Shown here: positions 17,859 to 25,031 of the stretch, piece by piece
Layout: the number at the start of each line of letters is the position of its first letter
Position numbering within the stretch: position 1 is the stretch's first letter
Virus record (IMG/VR): IMGVR_UViG_3300016457_000870
Coordinates: 1 to 25,031 of that record
DNA length: 25,031 nt
Origin: a virus
Reading direction: 5' to 3' (one strand)
Position numbers and translations under genes: made by a program
The notes under the pieces: generated by a model
What the model was told of the DNA's origin: nothing
The model's input: only the letters and a program-made list of their open reading frames with translations
Databases searched by the model: none

Positions 17859-20800
17859 TTATATCACGCTCCTTATTGTATCCCTTAACTGCCCGCCCTG
17901 TTGTAGCCCTTCAATTACGGGGCCAATAATCGCACTTGGGTTTCTATGCGCCATTTCAATAAAGGATTGTGCATCGTTTGCGAATATATTGATTATGGGG
18001 CTTCCCTGTTTTTCTTCTCCGCCCCCTTCAGATTTAACGCCGAGGTTCCCGCCCGGAAGACGTGTCAGGGGCATAACGGCCTCTGGTCCCGCCTCTCCCA
18101 TGACCCCCGCGCCTCGTGCCATGGGAAATAGTGTGGCCCGGTCTATTACTCCATTAACGAAAGCATTTCCCTTTGCATGAAATACGGGATCAATTATGCG
18201 AAAGTTATCCGGGTTTATTCCGCCACCGAATGTCCCTGGTGCAGCGGCTGTTCCACCGCCACCACCAAATGCCCCGGCAATCGACCCTGCAACAGAGAGT
18301 ACGCCGGAGAGAATACTGCTGCCTTCGGATTTGCCACCCCCGGCTTGCAGAGCGTTAAGGATCGTCTGTTTCAAGATTAGCTTTGTTAGCCATTCCAACG
18401 TGCTTCTGCCAAAAGCGATAAAAGCTTCCTTGGCGCTTTTGGTCCCGTCAATGAATTCCCACATAGCATTGGTTATGCCTGTTGCGAATCTATCTTCAAT
18501 CTCACTCCCTATCTTTTGAAAAACATCACCAAAGGTTTTACCTTCTTCCCTTGCCTTTTTAAGGCTGTGTAAAAACCTGTCTAAAGGACCCTTTGTTTCT
18601 GCTTCCCTATCTTCAAATTCCACTTCCGTAATTCCACCACGGTCCATAAGAATCTTCAGCTTTGAGAGATATTCGTCGGCGGATATAAGCTTCCGGTCAT
18701 AGGCTTCCCTGGCGACCTTTACGTCGTATTTCGCTTTTTTGTCGTAATAATTTTCCATTTCCTGGAGAGATATAATTTCATTTTCATGCATCGCCTCCAT
18801 AATCATGGTATATTCATCGGAATATTTATTGGTTATTGCCAGCCGGTCTTTCAGTGCCTTGGTTAATATTTTTTTGTTTTCATCCTGCAAGTCCTTCTCT
18901 GCCTGGGCGATCTTGTTACTAAGCTCTTTGACCTCGACAAGCCTTTCCCCTGTTTCGGTCTGTGCTTCAAGCACTTGTTTCCGTTGCTTGAGATGCTCTA
19001 TTTCCAGCTTAATGGCTGCTATCTTCTGTCCGGCGATCTCTAACGCCTTGACATCCAGGTCCTCACCTTTCTCCTTCAAATCGGTTATCTTCCTCAGTGC
19101 ATCCTCTATATGCTTCTGCGCATCCTCCTGTTTCCTGGCGAGACTTTCCTGAAAGTCCTCAAGGAATTCTTCCTCTTTAATCTTTACTGCAACATCAATT
19201 TCAGGGCTTTTGCCTTTGCCCATCTTCTCCATGCTGTCTTTAAAACTGTTTATTCCGGACTGAAAAGATTTGAATTTGGAAAGAAAATCAATTTTATCGA
19301 AGGGTGCCAGACTATCGAAAAATTTCTGGATAGAAGGCGTCATAGTCTCGACAACCTTAAAGGTCTCAGTAATGTCAAGGCCGGTTTTTTTGATTTCTGA
19401 GGAAAAACTTTTCAAACGATCTTTTATTTTATCCGGGAGTTTATCAAACATGGATAAAACGTCATCCATTGGCATCCCGGACTTGGCCATCCTACGCAAG
19501 TCCAGTATGGTGCTCTGGATCGTAGCTTCGATCTTGGTAGCAATTTCTTCAACTTCTTTTTTTTGACGTTGGAATTCTCCCTCCATAAATTTAGCTCTTG
19601 AATGTTTTTGTTCTTCAGTTAAGCCTATGACATACGTGAGCTCCTTCCTTGCATTTTGCCACGCTTCAAATCCCTTAATCTGACTTTCATATTGCTTAGT
19701 AAAATCCTTGAGTTTTTCTATCTCCTGCTCAATGTTATCCCGCACCCGGGCATTAGTGACCTCTTTTATCGCCGCGGCCAGCTCTTTGTATGATGCGGTC
19801 GTAAGATCTATTTTATCCGCAAGCTCAGGATGGTCCTTAAGGAGCCGTTTAATGACGGATGAATACTCCAAAGCTATAACGGTGGTATCCTTATTTTCCT
19901 CCTGGGCCTTCTCCATTCGCTCATTGAGGTTTTTAAGCGCACCTTCATAAACCTCAAGAGAACTGATTATCCTGTTATTCTCGACAATCAGTTGCTCGCT
20001 TTTTTCAATAGCCCGCTCTGTTGCACCGGAAAAGTAATTTATGGTTGTTACGACTGCCCCGACTGCAGCAGCTATTGCGAGGAAGGGATGTGCTTTGATA
20101 AGTGTTGAAAAAATTGAAAAAGTTGCCGCCGATGCGCCCATCTGGCGTGTGAGTATCCCGAATACCGTGATAAGGTTGTGAAGGGAGAGATAAAGCCCGG
20201 TTCCGGAAATCAAGGGGATCAGGATGCTAATGGCCTTTATTGTGCCATAGATGGCCATGGTCCAGGCCGTGAACTGAATGACAAGCTGTCCCCCGACCGT
20301 CTTAGCCAAAGAAGCCGCCGCATCCGCAACCGCTCTCATTAAATCAATAATGGCGCCTAATGCCCCTGCAACTCCCGCTTCACCGAAAGCAAGTGCCACC
20401 AGTTTCGCCCGGTCTACCAGGTTCTTCAATTTAACTCCAAGACCTTCGGCCTGTTTGGCGGCCATGTCCTCTGCCGTACCGACCTCATAGACCCTTTTCA
20501 GTGCCGTTTGAAAGTCCCCGGCCATGAAAGACTTGACAAGAACGGCAGCAGCCTGCGCCCCACGAAGCCCGAATAACGAGTAGGCTTTACCCATATCAAC
20601 GGTACCCTTCGTATGGTCCCAAATAGTCGGGATTAAATTCTTCAGGGCTGTCTCATATCCAACTAACCGCGGGTTTACGTCTTTAACGTCAATGCCATAT
20701 GACTTGAACGCATCTCTGAGCTTTGACGTAGGGGCCATGAGCCGGGCAAGGACCTGACGCAGGCCGGTGCCTATTGTGCTGGCCCTCATTCCATTGTTCG

Positions 20801-21611
20801 CCAAGACCATCATACTTGCCGCAGTCTGTTCAATTGAAAGACCGGTCTGGGCCGCGGCCGCAGCAACGAAGTTGAATGAGATACGCAGCTTGTCAATGGT
20901 GAGTTTAGATTTATTGATAGCATTGGCCATGACATCGGCCACCCTGCCTGCCTCGATGGCATCAAGGCCGAATGCACGGAGGGTAGTGGTCATGAGGTCC
21001 GTGGTGAGCTGCATACTCGAAAGTGTACCCGTAGCCAGGTCCGCCGTAGCCTGCATGGCATTCATGGCCTCTTCAGCGCTCAATCCGGCCTGGGTGAGCA
21101 GGACCATACCCTCAGCCACTTCAACCGTGGAGAATTTGGTAGTACGGGCAATCTCTTCGATTGTGTCGCGCATGGCCGCAATCTGGGCGTCTGTCGCGCC
21201 ACTGATAGCCTGAAGGTTTTTCAGGGCCTGGTCGAAATCGATGATTTCACTGATTCCCGCTCGAAGGGCACTGATTACAGTGTAAATAGCTGTAGCCGCA
21301 ATTCCGTAACTTGCTGTTACTTTGGCGGCCGCGGCAATTCGGTTAAAGCCCCCCTGGACTTTAGCGATTTGTTTAGTAAAATTCGTATAGTCACTACTCG
21401 TTTTTTTGATGGCTGCCCGATGTTTATTGAGAGCTGTATTATCCTTGCCAAGCGACTGGGCTAAACCGCCACCACGGGCTTTATTGGCAAGCTTGGATTG
21501 TAGGTTGCCAAGCTCGGTTACTATCGAGCGGACCTGTCCAACCGCCCGCCTGAATGATTGATCAAGCCGACCGGTAAATATGGTCCCGAGACTCATTTCA
21601 CGGTTTGGCAT
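17859..21611 (-). CDS. Tape measure protein (TP901 family)
   Basis: 1250 residues, the largest gene. Residues about 110-330 contain the TP901 core: DFDQALKNLQAISGA, IARTTKFS, AEGMVLLTQAGLSAEEAMNAM, and the repeated ATADLATG/TLRAFGL pattern. A hydrophobic region (about 430-530) probably includes the membrane segment used for DNA entry. Long coiled coil occupies about 560-1000, and a glycine-rich C-terminus ends with a short helical tail. At about 1.5 Å per residue a tail of roughly 180 nm is implied (family rule of thumb). The N-terminal ATG at 21611 is accepted. Confidence 0.9.
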   Translation of the reverse strand: MPNREMSLGTIFTGRLDQSFRRAVGQVRSIVTELGNLQSKLANKARGGGLAQSLGKDNTALNKHRAAIKKTSSDYTNFTKQIAKVQGGFNRIAAAAKVTASYGIAATAIYTVISALRAGISEIIDFDQALKNLQAISGATDAQIAAMRDTIEEIARTTKFSTVEVAEGMVLLTQAGLSAEEAMNAMQATADLATGTLSSMQLTTDLMTTTLRAFGLDAIEAGRVADVMANAINKSKLTIDKLRISFNFVAAAAAQTGLSIEQTAASMMVLANNGMRASTIGTGLRQVLARLMAPTSKLRDAFKSYGIDVKDVNPRLVGYETALKNLIPTIWDHTKGTVDMGKAYSLFGLRGAQAAAVLVKSFMAGDFQTALKRVYEVGTAEDMAAKQAEGLGVKLKNLVDRAKLVALAFGEAGVAGALGAIIDLMRAVADAAASLAKTVGGQLVIQFTAWTMAIYGTIKAISILIPLISGTGLYLSLHNLITVFGILTRQMGASAATFSIFSTLIKAHPFLAIAAAVGAVVTTINYFSGATERAIEKSEQLIVENNRIISSLEVYEGALKNLNERMEKAQEENKDTTVIALEYSSVIKRLLKDHPELADKIDLTTASYKELAAAIKEVTNARVRDNIEQEIEKLKDFTKQYESQIKGFEAWQNARKELTYVIGLTEEQKHSRAKFMEGEFQRQKKEVEEIATKIEATIQSTILDLRRMAKSGMPMDDVLSMFDKLPDKIKDRLKSFSSEIKKTGLDITETFKVVETMTPSIQKFFDSLAPFDKIDFLSKFKSFQSGINSFKDSMEKMGKGKSPEIDVAVKIKEEEFLEDFQESLARKQEDAQKHIEDALRKITDLKEKGEDLDVKALEIAGQKIAAIKLEIEHLKQRKQVLEAQTETGERLVEVKELSNKIAQAEKDLQDENKKILTKALKDRLAITNKYSDEYTMIMEAMHENEIISLQEMENYYDKKAKYDVKVAREAYDRKLISADEYLSKLKILMDRGGITEVEFEDREAETKGPLDRFLHSLKKAREEGKTFGDVFQKIGSEIEDRFATGITNAMWEFIDGTKSAKEAFIAFGRSTLEWLTKLILKQTILNALQAGGGKSEGSSILSGVLSVAGSIAGAFGGGGGTAAAPGTFGGGINPDNFRIIDPVFHAKGNAFVNGVIDRATLFPMARGAGVMGEAGPEAVMPLTRLPGGNLGVKSEGGGEEKQGSPIINIFANDAQSFIEMAHRNPSAIIGPVIEGLQQGGQLRDTIRSVI

Positions 21612-21616
21612 TTAAT

Positions 21617-21886
21617 TTATGTCCCCCTCGTCGGCATAGCCGTCTGTGCCCATGGTTTGAATTTTTTAATCAACTTTGCTGTCTCAGCCTTCCGCTCTTC
21701 CGGTGTCATTTTTGCATATTCATCAGGATGCTTGAAAATCACGTCGTCATCGTCAGCTTTACCATCGAAGTTACTTGCTTCCCCACCATCAATCTTGGCA
21801 CCGTGTATGGCGGCAAGGAACTTATATCTTTGAAACTCTTCCTTTTCAGACGCGTCGAATAATGCCAATAGCTGCCGATATGTTAA
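21617..21886 (-). CDS. Tail assembly chaperone, frameshift extension (gpT-like)
   Basis: Not an independent gene: the frame is open from the slippery site and continues the chaperone as G-L-T-Y-R-Q-L-L, then a helical domain (LFDASEKEEFQRYKFLAAIHGAKI) and a charged tail ending in a basic helix. A TTG at 21868 could serve as an internal start but lacks a ribosome site. As in lambda gpGT, the fused product probably recruits tail tube subunits around the tape measure. Confidence 0.7.
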   Translation of the reverse strand, partial: LTYRQLLALFDASEKEEFQRYKFLAAIHGAKIDGGEASNFDGKADDDDVIFKHPDEYAKMTPEERKAETAKLIKKFKPWAQTAMPTRGT

Positions 21887-22410
21887 CCCCCCGTCTTTGA
21901 AACTTTTTCTGTAGATATCTTCGAGTCTGCATTGAGGATATCTTCTGAGGACTGCTGCAACGACCTCCCCGAGAGCAACTCCTGGATCACCGGATTTTTT
22001 TCGAGAAGGTCTTCTACTTTTTTTAAAAGTACCGCGTAGTTCATCTCGTAAATGATCTGTGCAATCTCAAAAGCCTGCTCATTGGTTATATCCTCAAGAA
22101 TCGATTTTCTTTTCCGCCAAACGCAAAAGCGGGACAGAAAAGCGGTGTTTCCCCCCAGGGCCTCTTTTGTATCTTTCACAACCAAGTCCAGGACCCAGGA
22201 TATGTTTTTCTGAAGAATGCCGAGGATACTTGCGATAAATGCCTTATCATCGCTATTCCCTTTCAAATTCGAGAATGCCTGCACCCCGGCATTGATCAAA
22301 TCTGAAAGCTTGAATTGGTCTGCAATAGAGATAGGGAGTATCTCAATCATCCTCAGTTCACGTTTACCTATCTCGACTTTCTTCCGTTGCGGATTAAGTT
22401 TGTCGGTCAT
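21883..22410 (-). CDS. Tail assembly chaperone (gpG-like)
   Basis: 175 residues, helical, starting at ATG 22410. It precedes the tape measure and follows the tail tube gene, the standard position of gpG. A -1 frameshift at its end gives the G-T fusion. No signature specific enough for a named family, but position, size and frameshift agree. Confidence 0.75.
   Translation of the reverse strand: MTDKLNPQRKKVEIGKRELRMIEILPISIADQFKLSDLINAGVQAFSNLKGNSDDKAFIASILGILQKNISWVLDLVVKDTKEALGGNTAFLSRFCVWRKRKSILEDITNEQAFEIAQIIYEMNYAVLLKKVEDLLEKNPVIQELLSGRSLQQSSEDILNADSKISTEKVSKTGG
21886..21892 (-). other. Programmed -1 frameshift site GGGGGGT
   Basis: In the minus-strand frame the codons are ACG GGG GGT TAA. 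Slipping back one base at G GGG GGT puts Gly-tRNAs on GGG GGG and continues with TTA ACA TAT. The downstream frame is open for a further 89 codons with chaperone-like sequence, as in lambda G/GT. Confidence 0.65.
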
Positions 22411-22432
22411 TCGGGTTCCTCCGTTGTGTTAC

Positions 22433-22455
22433 CCCGGGCAATTGTAATGCCCGGG
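22433..22455. other. Stable hairpin between tail tube and chaperone genes
   Basis: CCCGGGCA (22433-22440) pairs perfectly with TGCCCGGG (22448-22455) around a 7-base loop, in the 61-base gap between the two genes. There is no U-tract on the minus strand, so it is more likely an attenuating or RNA-stabilising hairpin than a full terminator. Confidence 0.5.
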
Positions 22456-22471
22456 AGATAAAGGGTTAAAA

Positions 22472-23062
22472 TCACGAAGCATCGTAAAATGCTATTCGAC
22501 CAATCGGCATATCATCCCAAACAGCATTTCCACCACTGATACCAGAGTCCGCTCTTTTTGCGGTAATCACGATTGGAGACGCAATGCCTTCTTCTTTCTG
22601 AAAGCCTAAATCTGCATCCCCCGTAACTTGAGAACGCGGGAAGATCGCATCCATGGTGTAGTCGGTATTGGGGAACGAATAATGCAGCTCAGTTCGCAGA
22701 AAAACCGGGCTGGATAATGCCCCGAGTTTAATCTCACCGGAATGAGCTAAAGCATAATCCCCCGATGTGGGATCGATTCCCCAGACAAGTGCAAGGTTAT
22801 ACGGGGAAAGTTCTTCGAAGTTTCCTTCAACACGAGCACCCTCGCGTACCGCAATGATGTGATCCTCTAAAAGAGGAAAACCCGATTCATGCGTCCAATA
22901 CTCCCTGGATCCGATAAACTTACTGTCTGTAAGGGAACCAATCGAATCACTATCGGTCAATACATTGTGGATTGACCCGATATTGTCCGCCGAATTCCCC
23001 ACCCTGAACTGTGCCAGCCCCAACGCAAGCGAGCTGGTATCCTTCGTTGTTGGTCCGGCCAT
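22472..23062 (-). CDS. Major tail (tube) protein
   Basis: 196 residues with a strong ribosome site (AAGGAGGTGGTTC). Beta-rich and acidic, with G-D-x-x-L-A-H and strand patterns typical of tube proteins (LVWGIDPTSGDYAL, PVFLRTELHYSFPNTDY, DAIFPRSQVTG). Its position before the chaperone and tape measure, and its excellent Shine-Dalgarno, fit a highly expressed tube subunit. The gap of 121 bases upstream carries no other gene. Confidence 0.75.
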   Translation of the reverse strand: MAGPTTKDTSSLALGLAQFRVGNSADNIGSIHNVLTDSDSIGSLTDSKFIGSREYWTHESGFPLLEDHIIAVREGARVEGNFEELSPYNLALVWGIDPTSGDYALAHSGEIKLGALSSPVFLRTELHYSFPNTDYTMDAIFPRSQVTGDADLGFQKEEGIASPIVITAKRADSGISGGNAVWDDMPIGRIAFYDAS

Positions 23063-23183
23063 AATGAACCACCTCCTTATAAATAAAATAGGTTTATGGA
23101 TTTTTTATTCGGATGAAATCGATTGGTTGGGGACTGAGAGGTATCACATATTCAAAGGGCCCGTTGCGACCCTAAATAAACAA

Positions 23184-23432
23184 TTAAGATTGCTGAAATG
23201 TCGGATGTAGTTCTGTCCAGTGATCACAATCTTTCGCAAAGCACCGGATTGAAACAGAGCCATGGATTATCAACTCAAGAGAGGGTTTGGGTTGATTTGA
23301 GTTGGACTCCATAATAACCCGCCCATCCCTGTCTTTAATGCGGCCAAAGCGCAGGTGGTATTCGCCATTTCCTACCTGTACGATTAAATTCTTACCACAC
23401 TTCTCGCATTTAATGAAGTTTTTTTCTCGCAT
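23184..23432 (-). CDS. Com-like zinc-finger protein
   Basis: 82 residues from ATG 23432, beginning one base after the stop of the preceding gene. C9-x2-C12 and C64-x4-C69 flank a basic beta-rich core; the KCEKCGKNLI and IRCFAKDCDHW motifs resemble phage Mu Com and related small proteins. Mu Com activates translation of mom, a DNA modification gene, but no mom-like gene is in the window. The long spacer between the Cys pairs is unlike Mu Com, so it could be a different zinc ribbon. Confidence 0.5.
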   Translation of the reverse strand: MREKNFIKCEKCGKNLIVQVGNGEYHLRFGRIKDRDGRVIMESNSNQPKPSLELIIHGSVSIRCFAKDCDHWTELHPTFQQS

Positions 23433-23433
23433 A

Positions 23434-23877
23434 TTAAAACTTTGCACCCCACTTGAGGACCATCGGAATGATGATATATTTAGACCCATCCGGGGCCCTC
23501 AACACCCCTGACTCCGGATCGAAATAAACGGACATATACCCGACTATTACCCAGGGACTGACCCCGCAATTATAAAGGGGAATCCGTGATGTTTCGGTTA
23601 GATATCCAAGGACTGTATCCTTCAATGCAAATAGCAACGTTCCCTCAGGATCACTTCTGGTACAGCAAAAAACTCTGGGCATTCGTTTAAAAACAGAACC
23701 TTTCAGAAGCGTGCCATCGTCAACTGCAACCCATTGCGCCGAACTGCTATCCGGAGGAGCCGTCCAGTCCCTGTCGAATATTACGGTTATTCCTTCGCCG
23801 ATCTTAATATTGTCGATAAAGAACTTCTTCAAAGATTTTTGGTAATTAACTTCTTTAGCCGTCTGATCGAGGGCCAT
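23434..23877 (-). CDS. Tail terminator-like protein
   Basis: 147 residues; ATG 23877 with GAGGATTTAAAA upstream. Mixed alpha/beta with K-K-F-F-I-D-N-I and several beta strands (VIFDRDWTAP, VFCCTRSDPEGT), and a C-terminal IIIPMVLKWGAKF. Position between the tail-completion protein and the tube protein is where tail terminators (lambda gpU, HK97 gp11-like) sit. Function is inferred mostly from synteny. Confidence 0.55.
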   Translation of the reverse strand: MALDQTAKEVNYQKSLKKFFIDNIKIGEGITVIFDRDWTAPPDSSSAQWVAVDDGTLLKGSVFKRMPRVFCCTRSDPEGTLLFALKDTVLGYLTETSRIPLYNCGVSPWVIVGYMSVYFDPESGVLRAPDGSKYIIIPMVLKWGAKF

Positions 23878-24079
23878 TTTTTAAATCCTCGCAAATTTTG
23901 GAGATCATAGGATAATGTTCTTCAACAAAATACCTGTTAGTCTCCGCTTCTTCCGGATCTTTCATGTTGGCCTTGATTTCACACATCTCATAAGCCTTTC
24001 TTAGCTTTTCCAGTTCATCAAGGCTGTACTCAATGGTGACGTAAATGCCTTTAGGCCTGATTTGAAGGACTTCAGCCAT
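23855..24079 (-). CDS. Small acidic head-tail region protein
   Basis: 74 residues from ATG 24079, with AGGGGGTGGGCATAAA upstream; a longer frame to 24154 overlaps the previous gene and is less likely. Beta strand (RPKGIYVTIEYS) then long charged helices. It overlaps the terminator-like gene by 23 bases. No family recognised. Confidence 0.55.
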   Translation of the reverse strand: MAEVLQIRPKGIYVTIEYSLDELEKLRKAYEMCEIKANMKDPEEAETNRYFVEEHYPMISKICEDLKNGPRSDG

Positions 24080-24080
24080 T

Positions 24081-24655
24081 TTATGCCCACCCCCTCTTGA
24101 TTTCGTGCAGGGCTTGCTCGCCCCTTTTCTCCCAGTCATTCTTCGCATATTCATCCTGAGTAGGCTTGAACATGGGCCTTAATTTTTCGGCCTTCTTGCC
24201 ATACATGGCAATTGATTTTGGCGGACCTTTATCCCCAGAACCAAACCAGGATTTGCCGCCTTTATCATAGATTCCGGAAGGTATTCCGGCCATCCAATCT
24301 CTTCCGATTCCTCCCTTTGAGAAAGGAAAGGTACGAATGTTCCTAACGAGGTCTCCCCCTAAAATCCAATAAGGGCCGGGGAAGTATTTTGCCTTCCATG
24401 CAGCATACTGTATGTTGTAGGCAGGATATGTCCCAAACCTGCGGCCGGACAAATGTTTCCAATTTGTTTATGGGAAAGCTCTATGGCACAAAGCCGCTGC
24501 ATCTCATCTTCAATCCAATAGCTGGCCCGTGTGGTTACCTTTTGAATAGCCCTGTTCCATCGCCTGTAATCCGTAACAGATATTCGGATTCCCATGCCCT
24601 GAACCACATTCGAGGCAAACTTTAAAAGATATTCTGCAAGCGCTGCATTGTTCAT
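24081..24655 (-). pseudogene. Tail completion / HK97 gp10-type protein split by a frameshift
   Basis: From ATG 24655 (ATGA overlap with the previous gene) the frame reads ALAEYLLKFASNVVQGM, a Y-R-R-W-N-R helix and IELSHKQIG, then runs into an unrelated tail ending at 24359. In the -1 frame, from about 24467, the sequence continues as NWKHLSGRRFGTYPAY..YAAWKAKYF and LVRNIRTF, which fits the 'W-x-x-L-S..G-x-L..S/N-I' pattern of virion morphogenesis / gp10-type proteins. Together they give about 190 residues, the expected size. A one-base deletion, assembly error or programmed shift would explain it. The second frame has only a TTG start (24452) without a ribosome site. Confidence 0.55.
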
Positions 24656-25031
24656 CCTTCGATCCACCCGTTAAGAATATGTTCGTGTTTCCACCTGCCA
24701 GGATCCGCGGGAATCAACCCTTCCGGTTTCAAGATAACATGCGACCGGAAGATCCTCGGGGCCCGGAAGTACCGGAAGCCCTTCTCTGCCTCGGGATCCC
24801 GCACCCGCTTATGTAAAACAAAGCAATCAATCTGCTCATTATTAAGCATGGTTGGAAGAGCCTTAGCCAGATCCCGGTTTATTGCTTCATTGTCATACAG
24901 AAATGCGAACCATGAAGCATAATGCGTTCCCACTAAGTAAAGCTGTGAAGCTCGGATTTGTGTCACCTGGACTGGTACAGTGTTGACCGAGGCCGCGGCA
25001 CGTTTTGCGCCGGCAGGTTCACCGTCTCCAG
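24652..25031 (-). CDS. Head-tail joining or tail-region protein, partial
   Basis: Open to the right edge of the window. The visible 125 residues include an A/G-rich segment (AKRAAASVNTVPVQVTQI), a Y-L-V-G-T-H-Y-A-S-W-F-A-F-L segment, mixed alpha/beta with a PRIFRSHVILKP strand, and a C-terminal HILNGWIEG. The real start lies outside; the GTG at 24966 is internal. It ends in ATGA overlap with the completion-type gene. Function unclear. Confidence 0.5.
   Translation of the reverse strand, partial: GDGEPAGAKRAAASVNTVPVQVTQIRASQLYLVGTHYASWFAFLYDNEAINRDLAKALPTMLNNEQIDCFVLHKRVRDPEAEKGFRYFRAPRIFRSHVILKPEGLIPADPGRWKHEHILNGWIEG

Noticed and set aside
18805-21213. Several plus-strand ORFs of 80-148 codons inside the tape measure gene
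   Set aside because: They are antisense shadows of a long, well-supported coding frame with typical tape-measure motifs.
1-25031. Genome-wide reassignment of TGA to explain the phospholipase gene
   Set aside because: TGA closes several other genes with well-placed downstream starts (for example 2484-2486, 3116-3118 and the ATGA overlap at 24652-24655), so it functions as a stop here.
1-25031. tRNA genes or integrase gene
   Set aside because: No cloverleaf with a plausible anticodon arm and no tyrosine or serine recombinase motif was found in any sizeable reading frame.

Overview
The window looks like part of a tailed (siphovirus-type) phage or prophage of a bacterium with moderate G+C content. 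The right 14 kb, all on the minus strand, is a lysis and tail module: head-tail joining proteins, tail terminator, tail tube, tail-assembly chaperone with a frameshift, TP901-type tape measure, then a distal-tail/hub/NlpC-P60/tip series ordered as in RcGTA and lambda-like tails, a tail fibre and lysis genes. The left 7 kb, on the plus strand, is an early region: a small XRE repressor on the minus strand, an operator/promoter region, conserved phage genes, a stand-alone ClpX-type zinc finger, a KTSC protein, a PD-(D/E)XK exonuclease and a long RecT annealing protein. The host is not identified. Gene content would suit a deltaproteobacterium-like (Desulfobacterota) or Firmicutes host, but this is a weak inference.

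Between the two phage modules, where the two transcription directions converge (about 7018-10600), sits an array of about twelve integron gene cassettes. Each carries one or two tiny genes, all on the plus strand. Eight clear attC recombination sites separate them: 7-bp R''/R' core sites around an imperfect stem, usually with one unpaired base. Four further sites are degenerate, long or truncated. In most cassettes the start is complementary to the R'' at that cassette's own end, which is the signature of real cassettes. No integron integrase is visible, so this is a CALIN-type array (attC cluster lacking an integrase) apparently carried as cargo at the end of the RecT operon. One cassette (8656-8870) has no gene. 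Its two ends pair in a 27-bp helix around several small hairpins, two with GAAA loops, so it looks like a structured RNA packaged as a cassette.

A second unusual feature is three intergenic arrays of a pentamer, GTNNG (1721-1825, 2483-2567, 3115-3264). The outer bases are nearly invariant and the two central bases vary freely. In the third array the upstream stop codon and the downstream start codon both lie inside repeat units.

Other points: a phospholipase A2-like lysis-region gene has an in-frame TGA where I recall relatives having Cys, followed by a SECIS-like hairpin; there is a GGGGGGT slippery site in the tail chaperone; a tail-completion-type gene appears frameshifted; the repressor transcript is probably leaderless; and two mirror-image operators each overlap a -35 element. 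All family assignments come from reading the sequence and recalling families. No database search was run.
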